A DNA stretch of 22,956 bases from Candidatus Aenigmatarchaeota archaeon (GTDB taxonomy: Archaea > Aenigmatarchaeota > Aenigmatarchaeia > QMZP01 > QMZT01), in assembly GCA_023128965.1 (NCBI GenBank), contig JAGMCY010000182.1, positions 1 through 22,956 of the forward strand, given 5' to 3'. Below the pieces are notes generated by a model. The model ran no database searches, was not told the origin of the DNA, and saw nothing but the letters and a program-made list of their open reading frames with translations. Shown here in pieces: positions 7,133 to 14,229 of the stretch. Numbering within the stretch: position 1 is the first letter of the stretch; the number at the start of each line of letters is the position of its first letter. Made by a program: the position numbers and the translations under genes.

Positions 7133-8326
7133 TTATTTAACTTCTTTAAGAAGAAAGGGAAGCAAACCGTTTCCCTTTATGTAGAAGCCCCCTGTACACG
7201 ACCTCTCCTCGAATTTCCCTATCCTGTCAGGTTTTATCCCGTCCCCGGAGATCAGAATGGGGTTCGGGTCTCTCGTGTGCCTGTAATAAGGGTAGGAAGG
7301 ATCGCTTGCGGTTCGATGGTCCGAGGTTATTATCACGATCGTCTCTTTCATATCGATTTTCTTCAGGATTTCCCCCAGATTTTTGTCGATCTTCTCTATG
7401 AATTTCGCCTTCTCTTCACGTTTCTTGTCGTGCGAAAGTATATCCGTCCCGTTTATGTGCAGCCATACGAAATCGTATTTCTGGAGGGATTTGAAGGTTT
7501 CCCGGAATTTGCCCTCGAGGTTCGTGTCCGGGTACCCCGTCGCGCCCGGAACCGTTATTATGTCCATCCCGAGGAAGGAAGCCACGCCTTTCACGACAGG
7601 TATGCCCGCAATGCAGCATGAACTCATCCCGTACTTCTTTTCGAAAGTTTCAATTTCCTCTTTCCTTCCAAAACCTCGAAGGAGCAGAACGTTCGCCGGG
7701 AGTTTCCTTTCCCTGTTCACCTGCTCATTCGAAAGCAATTTGTTTGTTTTCGAAACGAATTTGTTCAGAACGCTCGCGGTGAATTTCGCTTCCGGATTCC
7801 TAGATTTTATCTGCATAACAGGCATGCCAGTCTTCTCCGGATCGTTCGAGATTACCTGGTCAGAAAGCTTTACGTTCCCATCAAGGGGTTTGAGGATTAT
7901 CACGACACGATGGCCTGCTGATTTTTTGAGGGAGAAGTGCACGCCGTCTATTTCCATCCCATCCAGCATGTCCGTTAGCTCTTCCAGCCCTGTCTCGTCC
8001 CTCCCAGCCCTCCGGTCGAGGATATTCCCGTTGTCAGCAAGGGTTGCGAAATTCCCTCGGATACAAATATCGCTTTCCTCGATGTCTTCCATACCCAGTC
8101 CGAGCGCTTCCAGATACCCTCTGCCTGGATACGAATTGTCAGAATAAAACCCGAGTATGTTAAGGTAACCAAAGTCGGACTGCGGCGTTCCCTTGTATCC
8201 TATATCCAGCAGCCCGCATATCCCGTTTTTTGCGAGTGAGTCAATGTTCGGTTTGTTGGCAATCTGGTAGGGCGTTCGTTCACCCACGTCCCCTCCGCCG
8301 TCTAGAATTATCAATAAAATTTTCAT
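7133..8326 (-). CDS. apgM: 2,3-bisphosphoglycerate-independent phosphoglycerate mutase, archaeal type
   Basis: A 397-residue alkaline-phosphatase-superfamily enzyme that interconverts 3- and 2-phosphoglycerate in glycolysis/gluconeogenesis. The metal site starts at LIILDGGGD (5-13). The phosphorylated serine is S50 in GTPQSDFGYLNILGF. GRGYLEALGLG (68-78), the metal-binding HINGTDILSHD and TSDHRT segments, and HTRDPNPILISG near the end are all family motifs. Length is normal for the ApgM group. It lies 150 bp downstream of the RuBisCO/AMP-phosphorylase operon, whose end product, 3-phosphoglycerate, is its substrate, so the placement makes metabolic sense. The start is supported by a TATA-like run 14-30 nt upstream. 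Confidence 0.93.
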   Translation of the reverse strand: MKILLIILDGGGDVGERTPYQIANKPNIDSLAKNGICGLLDIGYKGTPQSDFGYLNILGFYSDNSYPGRGYLEALGLGMEDIEESDICIRGNFATLADNGNILDRRAGRDETGLEELTDMLDGMEIDGVHFSLKKSAGHRVVIILKPLDGNVKLSDQVISNDPEKTGMPVMQIKSRNPEAKFTASVLNKFVSKTNKLLSNEQVNRERKLPANVLLLRGFGRKEEIETFEKKYGMSSCCIAGIPVVKGVASFLGMDIITVPGATGYPDTNLEGKFRETFKSLQKYDFVWLHINGTDILSHDKKREEKAKFIEKIDKNLGEILKKIDMKETIVIITSDHRTASDPSYPYYRHTRDPNPILISGDGIKPDRIGKFEERSCTGGFYIKGNGLLPFLLKEVK

Positions 8327-8476
8327 ATTGAAATCTATACTTATATACTATAAAAAATTTCGATCTTCCTTTTCCCCCCCTCCGGGGATCATTAACTGTT
8401 TGTCTGATTCGTCCCAAAAACGCCTTATTTTTTATATGAATGTACTAGTATATTCGTCTAAAAAGTGGGGGGAACG
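8327..8476. promoter_or_regulatory. Spacer between deoA and apgM: T-run terminator-like site and apgM promoter
   Basis: On the minus strand the deoA stop is followed within 20 nt by CCCCCCACTTTTTAGA, a C-run and T-run that could end transcription. Near the other end, minus-strand TTTATAGTATATAAG (8340-8356 region) lies before the apgM ATG and is a good TATA candidate. A short plus-strand ORF across this spacer has no support. Confidence 0.4.
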
Positions 8477-10018
8477 CTATCTTTCCAAAATGAAATACCT
8501 TTTCTCCTCCTCAACCGCTGGTAACTTCTCGAGCATCATTCCCCTTTCTTTCCCTATTCCCATGATATCGATTTTGTGAACGAGTTCTATCGCTCGTTTG
8601 AATTTGCTGGATTTTTCCGAGTATATTTCGAAAAGGGTTTCCCCTCTCCTGACTTTGTCCCCGAGTTTTTTCCTGAAGTAAACCCCCGCTCCTTTGTCCC
8701 TTGGAGCGCCGGCCTCCCTCGCTACCATGTCAATGCACTTGTTGCTTATCCAGAGAACTTTCCCGGATTTCTTTGATTTGAATTCCGCGATCTTTTCCCC
8801 GGGGCACAAATCCTCCGGCTTCACATCAGGATTTCCTCCCTGCGCCTCGATTATTTCCTTTAATTTTTTGTAAGCCTTCCCCGAATTCAGAAGTTCAATA
8901 GCTGCCTTCTTTCCGTTTTTCGCTCCACCAAATTCAAGGAGAACGCCTGCAAGGGTCGTGACTTTATCAATGAGGTCTTCCGATCCTCTTCCTTTCACTA
9001 GCGTATCCAAGGCTTCTCTTGCCTCCAGGATGGGTCCCACTGAATAGCCTATTGGCTGCTCCGCGAACGTAGAAACACAATTAACTTTTATCCCGAGTTT
9101 TTTCCCCAATTGTATGAACTGGTTTGCGAGGTTTTCAAATTCCTCATTTGTACTCACCTTTGTTTCCCTTCCCGTCGGCATATCTATAACGACATATTTC
9201 GCGTTCACCGCCTTTTTCTTTGACATGACGGACGGGAGAAGGAAGGGGTCTATAGAAAGCAGGTATTCAATCTGTATGAATATATCATCCGCGGGAGCGA
9301 GATCAACAGATCCACCCCACACCAGGCACCCGTTCGTTTTATTCACAACCCTCCTGACCTCCTCGAGCGTGAGATCCACGGGCGCTATGCATTCGAATCT
9401 GTCCGCGCTCCCCGCGGGAGAGGTGATCGCCCGTGAAGAGGTTTTGGGAATGGTCAAGCCAGCTGCAGCCACGACAGGGACAACGAGTATCGATGTCTTG
9501 TCTCCCGGGCATCCTCCTATGGAATGTTTATCGTATATAGCCTTCGTCCGGAGCTTAAGGGTCTGGCCCGTTCTCGCCATGGCCTTCGAAAGACTGGCGG
9601 TCTCGCCCATCGTCATCCCCTTGTTGTAAAGGGATGTCACGAATGCCGTCAATTCTATGTGCGAGAGCCTGCGGTTAACCGTATCCTTGACAATAGTGTA
9701 TATCTCTTTCGGTTTCAATGTTTGCCCGACCAGCTTCTTTTTTATGAAGTCCAGGGATTTTGGAGGGTTTGTTGTTTCCACTCGTATTTTCTCATTAGGC
9801 TTCACGTCAAGAGATTCCTGTATCTCCTCGTATAATCCTATATCCCCCTCCCTCACGATCCTTCCCGCAATGTTGACTATTGCTATGATTTTTTTATCCT
9901 TAAAATCCAATTCTACCCTTTCGAGAGGTTTTACTCCCATTTCCTCGGCGTCTTCCCTGTTCAGGATTACGATCGGCTTGTCAGCTTCGAGTTGGAGGAA
10001 TTTCGCGCGCAAAAACAT
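8477..10018 (-). CDS. deoA: AMP phosphorylase (archaeal DeoA-like nucleoside phosphorylase)
   Basis: A 513-residue enzyme that cleaves nucleoside 5'-monophosphates with phosphate to ribose 1,5-bisphosphate plus base, entering the archaeal AMP/pentose-bisphosphate pathway. Compared with bacterial thymidine phosphorylase it has the extra archaeal N-terminal domain (about 1-85), followed by the phosphorylase alpha and alpha/beta domains. Signature segments are DKHSIGGCPGDKTS (163-176), the phosphate-binding region, and SSRAITSPAGSADR (194-207). The ATG lies 15 bp after the rbcL stop with AGGT nearby, so the two genes form an operon with RuBisCO first. Ribose-1,5-bisphosphate isomerase, the step between the two enzymes, is not in this window. 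Use of AMP, CMP or UMP cannot be told from the sequence. Confidence 0.94.
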   Translation of the reverse strand: MFLRAKFLQLEADKPIVILNREDAEEMGVKPLERVELDFKDKKIIAIVNIAGRIVREGDIGLYEEIQESLDVKPNEKIRVETTNPPKSLDFIKKKLVGQTLKPKEIYTIVKDTVNRRLSHIELTAFVTSLYNKGMTMGETASLSKAMARTGQTLKLRTKAIYDKHSIGGCPGDKTSILVVPVVAAAGLTIPKTSSRAITSPAGSADRFECIAPVDLTLEEVRRVVNKTNGCLVWGGSVDLAPADDIFIQIEYLLSIDPFLLPSVMSKKKAVNAKYVVIDMPTGRETKVSTNEEFENLANQFIQLGKKLGIKVNCVSTFAEQPIGYSVGPILEAREALDTLVKGRGSEDLIDKVTTLAGVLLEFGGAKNGKKAAIELLNSGKAYKKLKEIIEAQGGNPDVKPEDLCPGEKIAEFKSKKSGKVLWISNKCIDMVAREAGAPRDKGAGVYFRKKLGDKVRRGETLFEIYSEKSSKFKRAIELVHKIDIMGIGKERGMMLEKLPAVEEEKRYFILER

Positions 10019-10033
10019 ATTGAAACCTGTATA

Positions 10034-11311
10034 TTATTTGACTCCCCACTTTTTTATTGCTTGTGAAAGCTCTTTTCGCTTTTTAGCGTATCCTTCAAGC
10101 GGAATCCCCTTCATCGCGGCTTCGAGCGATTGTCTCATCGCTCTCGCCCCTGCCTCGCTCCCTCCCGGATGCCCGTGGATTCCGCCACCAGCTTGTATTA
10201 TAAGGTTCGTCCCCATCCTTTCAAGCAGCTTCGGAACGCTCCCTGGATGGAGACCGCCGGAGGCGACCGCGAAAACCGGTTTTATGTGGAACCAGAACTG
10301 TTCGAGCGTGTGCCCGCCACTGAGCTCTGTTATGAACTTGCTTTCAATCTCATCTTCAATTTCGCAAGTTTCGGTGTCGGACATCTTCCCGACCCTCGCT
10401 GTCCCTATGTGTATTTGATCCACACCGATGAGCCTGGCGATCTTCGCGACCACGAGCATTGATATTCCATGTTTCGGATTTTTAGTGAACGCCGCGTGAC
10501 CTGCCCTGTGGGCGTGTATTATGAGGTTAAGGTCATTGTTGAACTTGCGGAGTGTTTGTAAACCCGACCATCCAACCGAAACGATATCAATCATCATGTA
10601 TTCCCCGCCGTTCTTCCGGACGAAATTCGCCCTCTTCAGCATCTCATGGGTTTCGGAAGTCACGTTCGGCATGTAAAACTTCCCTTCCCCGGTTTTCTCC
10701 TCCGCCTTGTCCCTCATTCGAAGGGTTTCTATAATCCTCTTCTCGAATTTATTGAAGCTCATGCTGGTAAGGTTCTCGTCATCTTTTACGATATCCATCC
10801 CCCCGATCCAAGATTGATAAGCGGAATCCGCGTGTTCTTTCTCGCTGAGCCCGAGCTTCGGTTTGACAATCGTCCCGAGCAGAGGACGCTTCCGGATGTG
10901 AAGCTTCTTCCTCACCCCGGGTATCCCGAATTTCGGGCCTTCAAACGATTTAATGTATCTCTTAGGAAAACGGATGTCGAGCAGGCGGAGGTTTCGAACG
11001 GCCTTCATCCCGAATATGTTCCCTCCGATCGAGCTCATAAGCTGCGGGATACTCCCGAGTTCGAAAAGGCCGAGCGGATACGCGATCTTGACTATCCTGT
11101 CCTTTTTCCTTATAGAGAAAACCGCGGGCTTCAGATCCCGGAGTATGCGGGATTTCATGGTCTTGACTTCAGTCCACGTCCCTATCGAGCTCTCCCCTGC
11201 AATGTGATTACAAACGCTTTCGAGAGAAATCTTATTTGGCTCCACAAAAAACTCCGCTATCACCTCATCCCTGCCAGGAACGTATTTCAGATCCACGAAG
11301 TCTGTGCGCAT
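10034..11311 (-). CDS. rbcL: Ribulose-1,5-bisphosphate carboxylase, form III-type large chain
   Basis: A 425-residue RuBisCO large chain. Catalytic positions are intact: E40 (GESSIGTW) and N98 in the N-terminal domain; K150 and K152 (TIVKPKLG); the carbamylated K176 with D178 and E179 (GMDIVKDDEN); H268-R269; H301; loop-6 K309 (VGKM); S351-GG; and GGGIHGHPGG (375-384). It is therefore predicted to be active, not a RuBisCO-like protein. Pairing with AMP phosphorylase and the short N-terminal domain indicate form III or a close relative, which fixes CO2 onto nucleotide-derived ribulose bisphosphate to give two 3-phosphoglycerate. No small-subunit gene is present. GGTAAG just before the ATG and a TATA box about 21 nt upstream support the start. 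The exact subform (III-a, b or c) needs a tree. Confidence 0.95.
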   Translation of the reverse strand: MRTDFVDLKYVPGRDEVIAEFFVEPNKISLESVCNHIAGESSIGTWTEVKTMKSRILRDLKPAVFSIRKKDRIVKIAYPLGLFELGSIPQLMSSIGGNIFGMKAVRNLRLLDIRFPKRYIKSFEGPKFGIPGVRKKLHIRKRPLLGTIVKPKLGLSEKEHADSAYQSWIGGMDIVKDDENLTSMSFNKFEKRIIETLRMRDKAEEKTGEGKFYMPNVTSETHEMLKRANFVRKNGGEYMMIDIVSVGWSGLQTLRKFNNDLNLIIHAHRAGHAAFTKNPKHGISMLVVAKIARLIGVDQIHIGTARVGKMSDTETCEIEDEIESKFITELSGGHTLEQFWFHIKPVFAVASGGLHPGSVPKLLERMGTNLIIQAGGGIHGHPGGSEAGARAMRQSLEAAMKGIPLEGYAKKRKELSQAIKKWGVK

Positions 11312-11325
11312 CTTACCAACCCCAG

Positions 11326-11340
11326 AATATTTATAATTTA
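11326..11340. promoter_or_regulatory. Shared, near-symmetrical TATA element between rbcL and the DUF151 gene
   Basis: AATATTTATAATTTA lies in the 45-bp space between two divergent ATGs. Read either way it gives a TATA box centred about 21-22 nt from the start codon, so one element may serve both genes or the two promoters overlap and compete. Both transcripts would have almost no leader. Confidence 0.5.
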
Positions 11341-11356
11341 CTTTCTTTGTTAAAAT

Positions 11357-11860
11357 ATGAAACTGAGAAAATTTAACTATATCCTTATCTCACTTCTCTT
11401 AATATTGATCGCTTTCCTTTTTTACCAGACCTCTTTCACAGGGAATATGGCAATGATCACCGGTGAGCTTCTTTCAACTGAGGATTACGTTAACACCTAT
11501 GTACGGGTAGACGAAAACAGCATATACCTCATTTCCGGGTGCGATGCGATTATAATGTCGGTAAGCGATGAGCAGGCCCGGTCGATAGGCCTGGGTTTGG
11601 AAAACGTATCAGGACCCCGTCCTATTACGCATGACCTGATCAGAGACGTGTTCGATCTTTTTGGCATCGAGATTATAATGGCCAAGGTTGAAAAGCTTGA
11701 GAGCGATACGTATTACGCCAGGCTTTTCCTCCAACAGGGAAACAAAATCCTGAATCTGGATTCGCGACCGAGCGACGCGATCGCGATTTCCGTACGCTAC
11801 AACAAGCCTGTTTTAGTCAGGAAAGAACTGATGGAAAGCGCAGGAAGAAAGATCTGCTAA
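11357..11860 (+). CDS. Membrane-anchored bifunctional-nuclease (DUF151) domain protein
   Basis: A 167-residue protein. Residues 1-6 are basic (MKLRKF), followed by a strong hydrophobic segment (about 7-24, YILISLLLILIAFLFY) that can be a signal anchor. The rest is a DUF151/BFN domain: VDENSIYLISGCDAIIMSVS (51-70), HDLIRDVFDLFGIEIIMAKVE, and the family signature LNLDSRPSDAIAISVRYNKPV (about 133-153). The domain has been linked to DNase/RNase activity in plant and bacterial members; its archaeal role is not settled. A membrane or outward-facing version is unusual relative to cytoplasmic ones. It diverges from rbcL and overlaps the HD gene tail-to-tail by four bases. Confidence 0.85.
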   Translation: MKLRKFNYILISLLLILIAFLFYQTSFTGNMAMITGELLSTEDYVNTYVRVDENSIYLISGCDAIIMSVSDEQARSIGLGLENVSGPRPITHDLIRDVFDLFGIEIIMAKVEKLESDTYYARLFLQQGNKILNLDSRPSDAIAISVRYNKPVLVRKELMESAGRKIC

Positions 11861-12459
11861 CCGATATCAGCCCTGTCCCATTTCTCATAGAGCCTGTAGA
11901 ACTCTAGCATCAATTCGAAAGGCTTCGAAGCGAGTTCTTTCGCTGTCTCTGTCTGCAGCATTTTTTTGAACCTCTTTATCTCGTTTTTCTTGACGATTTC
12001 CATCGCTTCCCTTGGCTTCTTCCCCTTGAATACCGTGTACAAACTGAACTCCCTCCCGAAACCGAAAGGCCCGATTGCCTGGAGCTTGTCGGCGTCGAAT
12101 ATAACCTTCGCCTCTATGGTCTCCGCCTTGTGGATGCCCGCGGAATCGTGGGTTTCGATGGCGTGACAAACCTTATCTATGAAATCACTTTCGAAACCTA
12201 GTCTTTCCAGCAACAGCTTCGCCATCCTCGCCCCTATGTCCCCGTGTATCTCCTCGTTCTTCGCCTTACCTATGTCATGCAACCAGGCCGCGATAACGCA
12301 GACGTCTTTGTTCGCATTCTCCCTCTTCGCGAGGATTTCAGCGAGTTTGACCGTCCTCTCTGTGTGTTCAAAATCATGGTTGTAGTCAAGATCCTCGCTC
12401 TTTTTCCTGGCGAACCCCTTTATCTCGTTGAGCTGCGATCTCGAAACCATAACCTTCAT
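11857..12459 (-). CDS. HD-domain metal-dependent phosphohydrolase
   Basis: A 200-residue soluble HD hydrolase. The metal and catalytic residues are visible in order: H32 (HDFEHTERT), H61-D62 (AAWLHDIGK), the H99/H104 region (CHAIETHDS) and the aspartates of FDADKLQAIG (121-130). This layout matches YfbR/YpgQ-like or uncharacterised archaeal HD proteins, which act on nucleotides or cyclic nucleotides; the substrate cannot be assigned. The C-terminal third is helical and charged (KKNEIKRFKKMLQTETAKEL). The gene is a single unit, convergent with the DUF151 gene and 25 bp after the propeller gene start region's downstream end, so read-through is unlikely to be informative. Confidence 0.88.
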   Translation of the reverse strand: MKVMVSRSQLNEIKGFARKKSEDLDYNHDFEHTERTVKLAEILAKRENANKDVCVIAAWLHDIGKAKNEEIHGDIGARMAKLLLERLGFESDFIDKVCHAIETHDSAGIHKAETIEAKVIFDADKLQAIGPFGFGREFSLYTVFKGKKPREAMEIVKKNEIKRFKKMLQTETAKELASKPFELMLEFYRLYEKWDRADIG

Positions 12460-12484
12460 AATTAATTTGTTTCATCTATTAAAA

Positions 12485-13756
12485 TTATTCTTCCCCGTAT
12501 TTCTTCTCTTCTAAGTAAACCGATCCTATCGCGTATTCGCTCTTGACGTTATATTCGCTTCCGTCTATCCTGCCCGAAAGGTCGAGATCGTATCTATTCC
12601 CTTCCTTCTCTTCTTCTGTCTCCTCCTTTTTCACGACCACCTCAAACACTTTGTAAGGTGGGTCGACTTTGCAGATTGTTTTATCACTGGTGGCGAACCT
12701 CCAGATTTCCTTTCCTTTGAGATCTATGCAATAAAAATGGCAGTCCCAAGAGCCGAAATAAAGTTTGTTTTCGTATCCTGTTGGAGGATTCCAGGTAGGC
12801 CCGCCGGTTTTAAAATTCCAGATATTCTTCCCGTTTTCCATTTTCAGGCAATAGATGTTGCCGTCCTCCGAGCCGAAATAAACCCTCCCTTTTTGGATGA
12901 GAACACCCAAACCTACGGGTCCTCCTGTTCTAAAACGCCATATCTCTTTTCCTTCCAGAGACAAAGCGTAAAGTACGCCGTCCCTAGATGCGTGAAAGAC
13001 GTATTTTCCATGGACAACGGGCGCGAAGCAGTTTCCGTATTTTCCTGTGCCAAATCTCCACGTTTCCTGGCCCGTTTCGGCGTTCAGCGAATAAACCTTG
13101 TTGTCCATTGAAGCGAAATATATCCTTCCATTGTAAACCTTGCTGGGCATTTCGCATTGTATTTCATCCCCTGCTTTGAATTTCCATATTTCCTTACCGG
13201 TTTCCCAATCTAAGCAGTAAGCGTTTCCGTCTAACGAAGCGAAATATATCTTGCCGTTGTTCTCGCTGGGCGAATAATATATCCCCTTACCTGTCCTGAA
13301 TCTCCATATCTCCTTACCCGTGGAAGCATCAACACAATAAAGGTTTCCATCAAGTGAAACGAAATAAACCCTCTCGTTATAATACAAGGCTTTGACTGTA
13401 ATCCCCTTTCCTGCTTTGAATTTCCAAATCCCTTTTCCGGTTTTTGCGTTAAGGGCGTACATGGAACCGTTTAGGTTTCCCGCGTAAACTGTGTCACCAT
13501 GAACCTCTGGTGAATTCCCAGCCATGATGCCATCCGTCTTGAATCTCCAAACAACTTCGCCGTTTTTGCAGTTCAGGGCATAAATGTAAGTGTCTGCTGA
13601 CTGGAAGTATACGATCCCGTCTTTCACTTCGGCTACCGAAAGTATGCTTCCGCCCGATCCTACACTCAGAAGTCTGTTGATGCAGCTTCCCGTTTTTTTA
13701 ACTTCGAAGTCCTCCAGCTCCAAGTCGAAATCCGCGAATCCTCCGCCCAAATCCAT
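12485..13756 (-). CDS. Eight-bladed PQQ-like beta-propeller protein, no signal peptide
   Basis: A 423-residue protein. After an acidic N-terminal stretch (DFDLELEDFEVKK), eight repeats of about 40 residues follow, each with the pattern YF.S.DG..Y.L...TGKEIWRF.T, ending in eight Trp-docking motifs (VVWRF, GIWKF, EIWRF, EIWKF, ETWRF, EIWRF, NIWNF, EIWRF). This predicts an eight-bladed PQQ/YfgL-type propeller. The C terminus is a charged tail (KKEETEEEKEGNRYDLDLSGRID) unlike the blades. The frame is open 51 codons upstream, but those residues lie in AT-rich promoter DNA and do not look like a signal peptide; the chosen ATG is followed by MDLGGGFADFD. The product is therefore probably cytoplasmic. 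No enzymatic metal site is evident, so a scaffold or binding role is more likely than a quinoprotein dehydrogenase. Confidence 0.85.
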   Translation of the reverse strand: MDLGGGFADFDLELEDFEVKKTGSCINRLLSVGSGGSILSVAEVKDGIVYFQSADTYIYALNCKNGEVVWRFKTDGIMAGNSPEVHGDTVYAGNLNGSMYALNAKTGKGIWKFKAGKGITVKALYYNERVYFVSLDGNLYCVDASTGKEIWRFRTGKGIYYSPSENNGKIYFASLDGNAYCLDWETGKEIWKFKAGDEIQCEMPSKVYNGRIYFASMDNKVYSLNAETGQETWRFGTGKYGNCFAPVVHGKYVFHASRDGVLYALSLEGKEIWRFRTGGPVGLGVLIQKGRVYFGSEDGNIYCLKMENGKNIWNFKTGGPTWNPPTGYENKLYFGSWDCHFYCIDLKGKEIWRFATSDKTICKVDPPYKVFEVVVKKEETEEEKEGNRYDLDLSGRIDGSEYNVKSEYAIGSVYLEEKKYGEE

Positions 13757-13785
13757 ATTAATTAAACTGAACAAAAACAATATAT

Positions 13786-13818
13786 TAATAGAGAGGGTAT
13801 AATTATAATAGAGAGGGT
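13786..13818 (+). repeat. Two copies of a 13-bp direct repeat in a divergent promoter region
   Basis: TAATAGAGAGGGT occurs at 13786-13798 and 13806-13818, a 20-bp period (about two helical turns). The second copy supplies the purine-rich GAGAGGG ribosome binding site of the next gene. The first lies near the presumed promoter of the propeller gene. It could be a slipped duplication or a paired operator. Confidence 0.5.
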
Positions 13819-13822
13819 TGAT

Positions 13823-14131
13823 ATGGGATTGAAGGAATTTTTCTGGCCGACTAAAATGCATATCGCTGTATTCATAATATTGCTGTTTCTTACTGTTTTG
13901 GCATGGCAAGGCTCAATTATTGGCTTTGAACCTCCAGACCCTAACATTTACCAGATTTACCAGATAATTGCACTAATAGTAGCTGCTCCCATGGTATTGA
14001 TTAATGAATTGCCTTACACTAGTCTATTGATAATACTCATTCCTCTATACTGGTATATTGTGGCTTCCATTATTGCATACTTAATTAATTTTTCGAGAGG
14101 GAGAACCGAGAAAACGGCCAGCAATATTTAA
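13823..14131 (+). CDS. Small hypothetical membrane protein with three predicted helices
   Basis: A 102-residue protein with a short cytoplasm-like start (MGLKEFFWPTK), three hydrophobic segments at about residues 12-31, 44-63 and 66-89, and a polar basic tail (NFSRGRTEKTASN). GAGAGGG lies five bases before the ATG, which fixes the start. I do not recognise a family with a known function; FFWPTKMH followed by helices resembles many short uncharacterised archaeal membrane proteins. It precedes the pilus ATPase by about 100 bp on the same strand, but that gap has its own AT-rich element and hairpin, so operon membership is uncertain. Confidence 0.75.
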   Translation: MGLKEFFWPTKMHIAVFIILLFLTVLAWQGSIIGFEPPDPNIYQIYQIIALIVAAPMVLINELPYTSLLIILIPLYWYIVASIIAYLINFSRGRTEKTASNI

Positions 14132-14182
14132 TTAATTTTAAAGGCATAATATAATCATAGTAGTCTGGGTGATGTTTCGAAA

Positions 14183-14203
14183 GACGCGGGTATAATCCGC
14201 GTC
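14183..14203 (+). other. Perfect GC-rich hairpin in the leader of the pilus ATPase gene
   Basis: GACGCGG, a 7-nt loop GTATAAT, then CCGCGTC, ending 26 nt before the ATG at 14230. AT-rich TATA-like text (CATAATATAATCA, about 14144-14156) lies upstream at a distance that would place the hairpin at or near the start of the transcript. It is not followed by a T-run, so it does not look like a terminator. A leader control element or a small RNA is possible. Confidence 0.45.
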
Positions 14204-14229
14204 GCAATATCTATGTAAGGTCGTTGGGT

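Noticed and set aside
7383..8147. Plus-strand ORF of 254 codons
   Set aside because: Antisense shadow of apgM, Ser/Phe-rich, no ribosome binding site or recognisable domain.
8328..8579. Plus-strand ORF of 83 codons in the apgM-deoA spacer
   Set aside because: Half of it is antisense to the deoA 3' end and its start coincides with the apgM promoter; no coding support.
9657..10418. Plus-strand ORF of 253 codons across deoA and rbcL
   Set aside because: Antisense to two well-defined enzymes; Ser/Ile/Phe-rich shadow composition.
10646..11353. Plus-strand ORF of 235 codons
   Set aside because: Antisense to rbcL and runs into the divergent promoter; no motifs.
12640..13640. Regular DNA periodicity that might be a tandem repeat or CRISPR-like array
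   Set aside because: It is the coding consequence of about 40-residue propeller blades; repeat units diverge and there are no identical direct repeats with spacers.
13757..13909. 51-codon upstream extension of the propeller gene, which might have been a signal peptide
   Set aside because: It covers the divergent promoter, overlaps the start of the small membrane protein gene, and its hydrophobic run follows 40 polar residues, unlike a signal peptide.
14161..14216. Possible tRNA or C/D box RNA around the leader hairpin
   Set aside because: No acceptor or anticodon stem can be formed and no box D was found; kept only as an unexplained hairpin.
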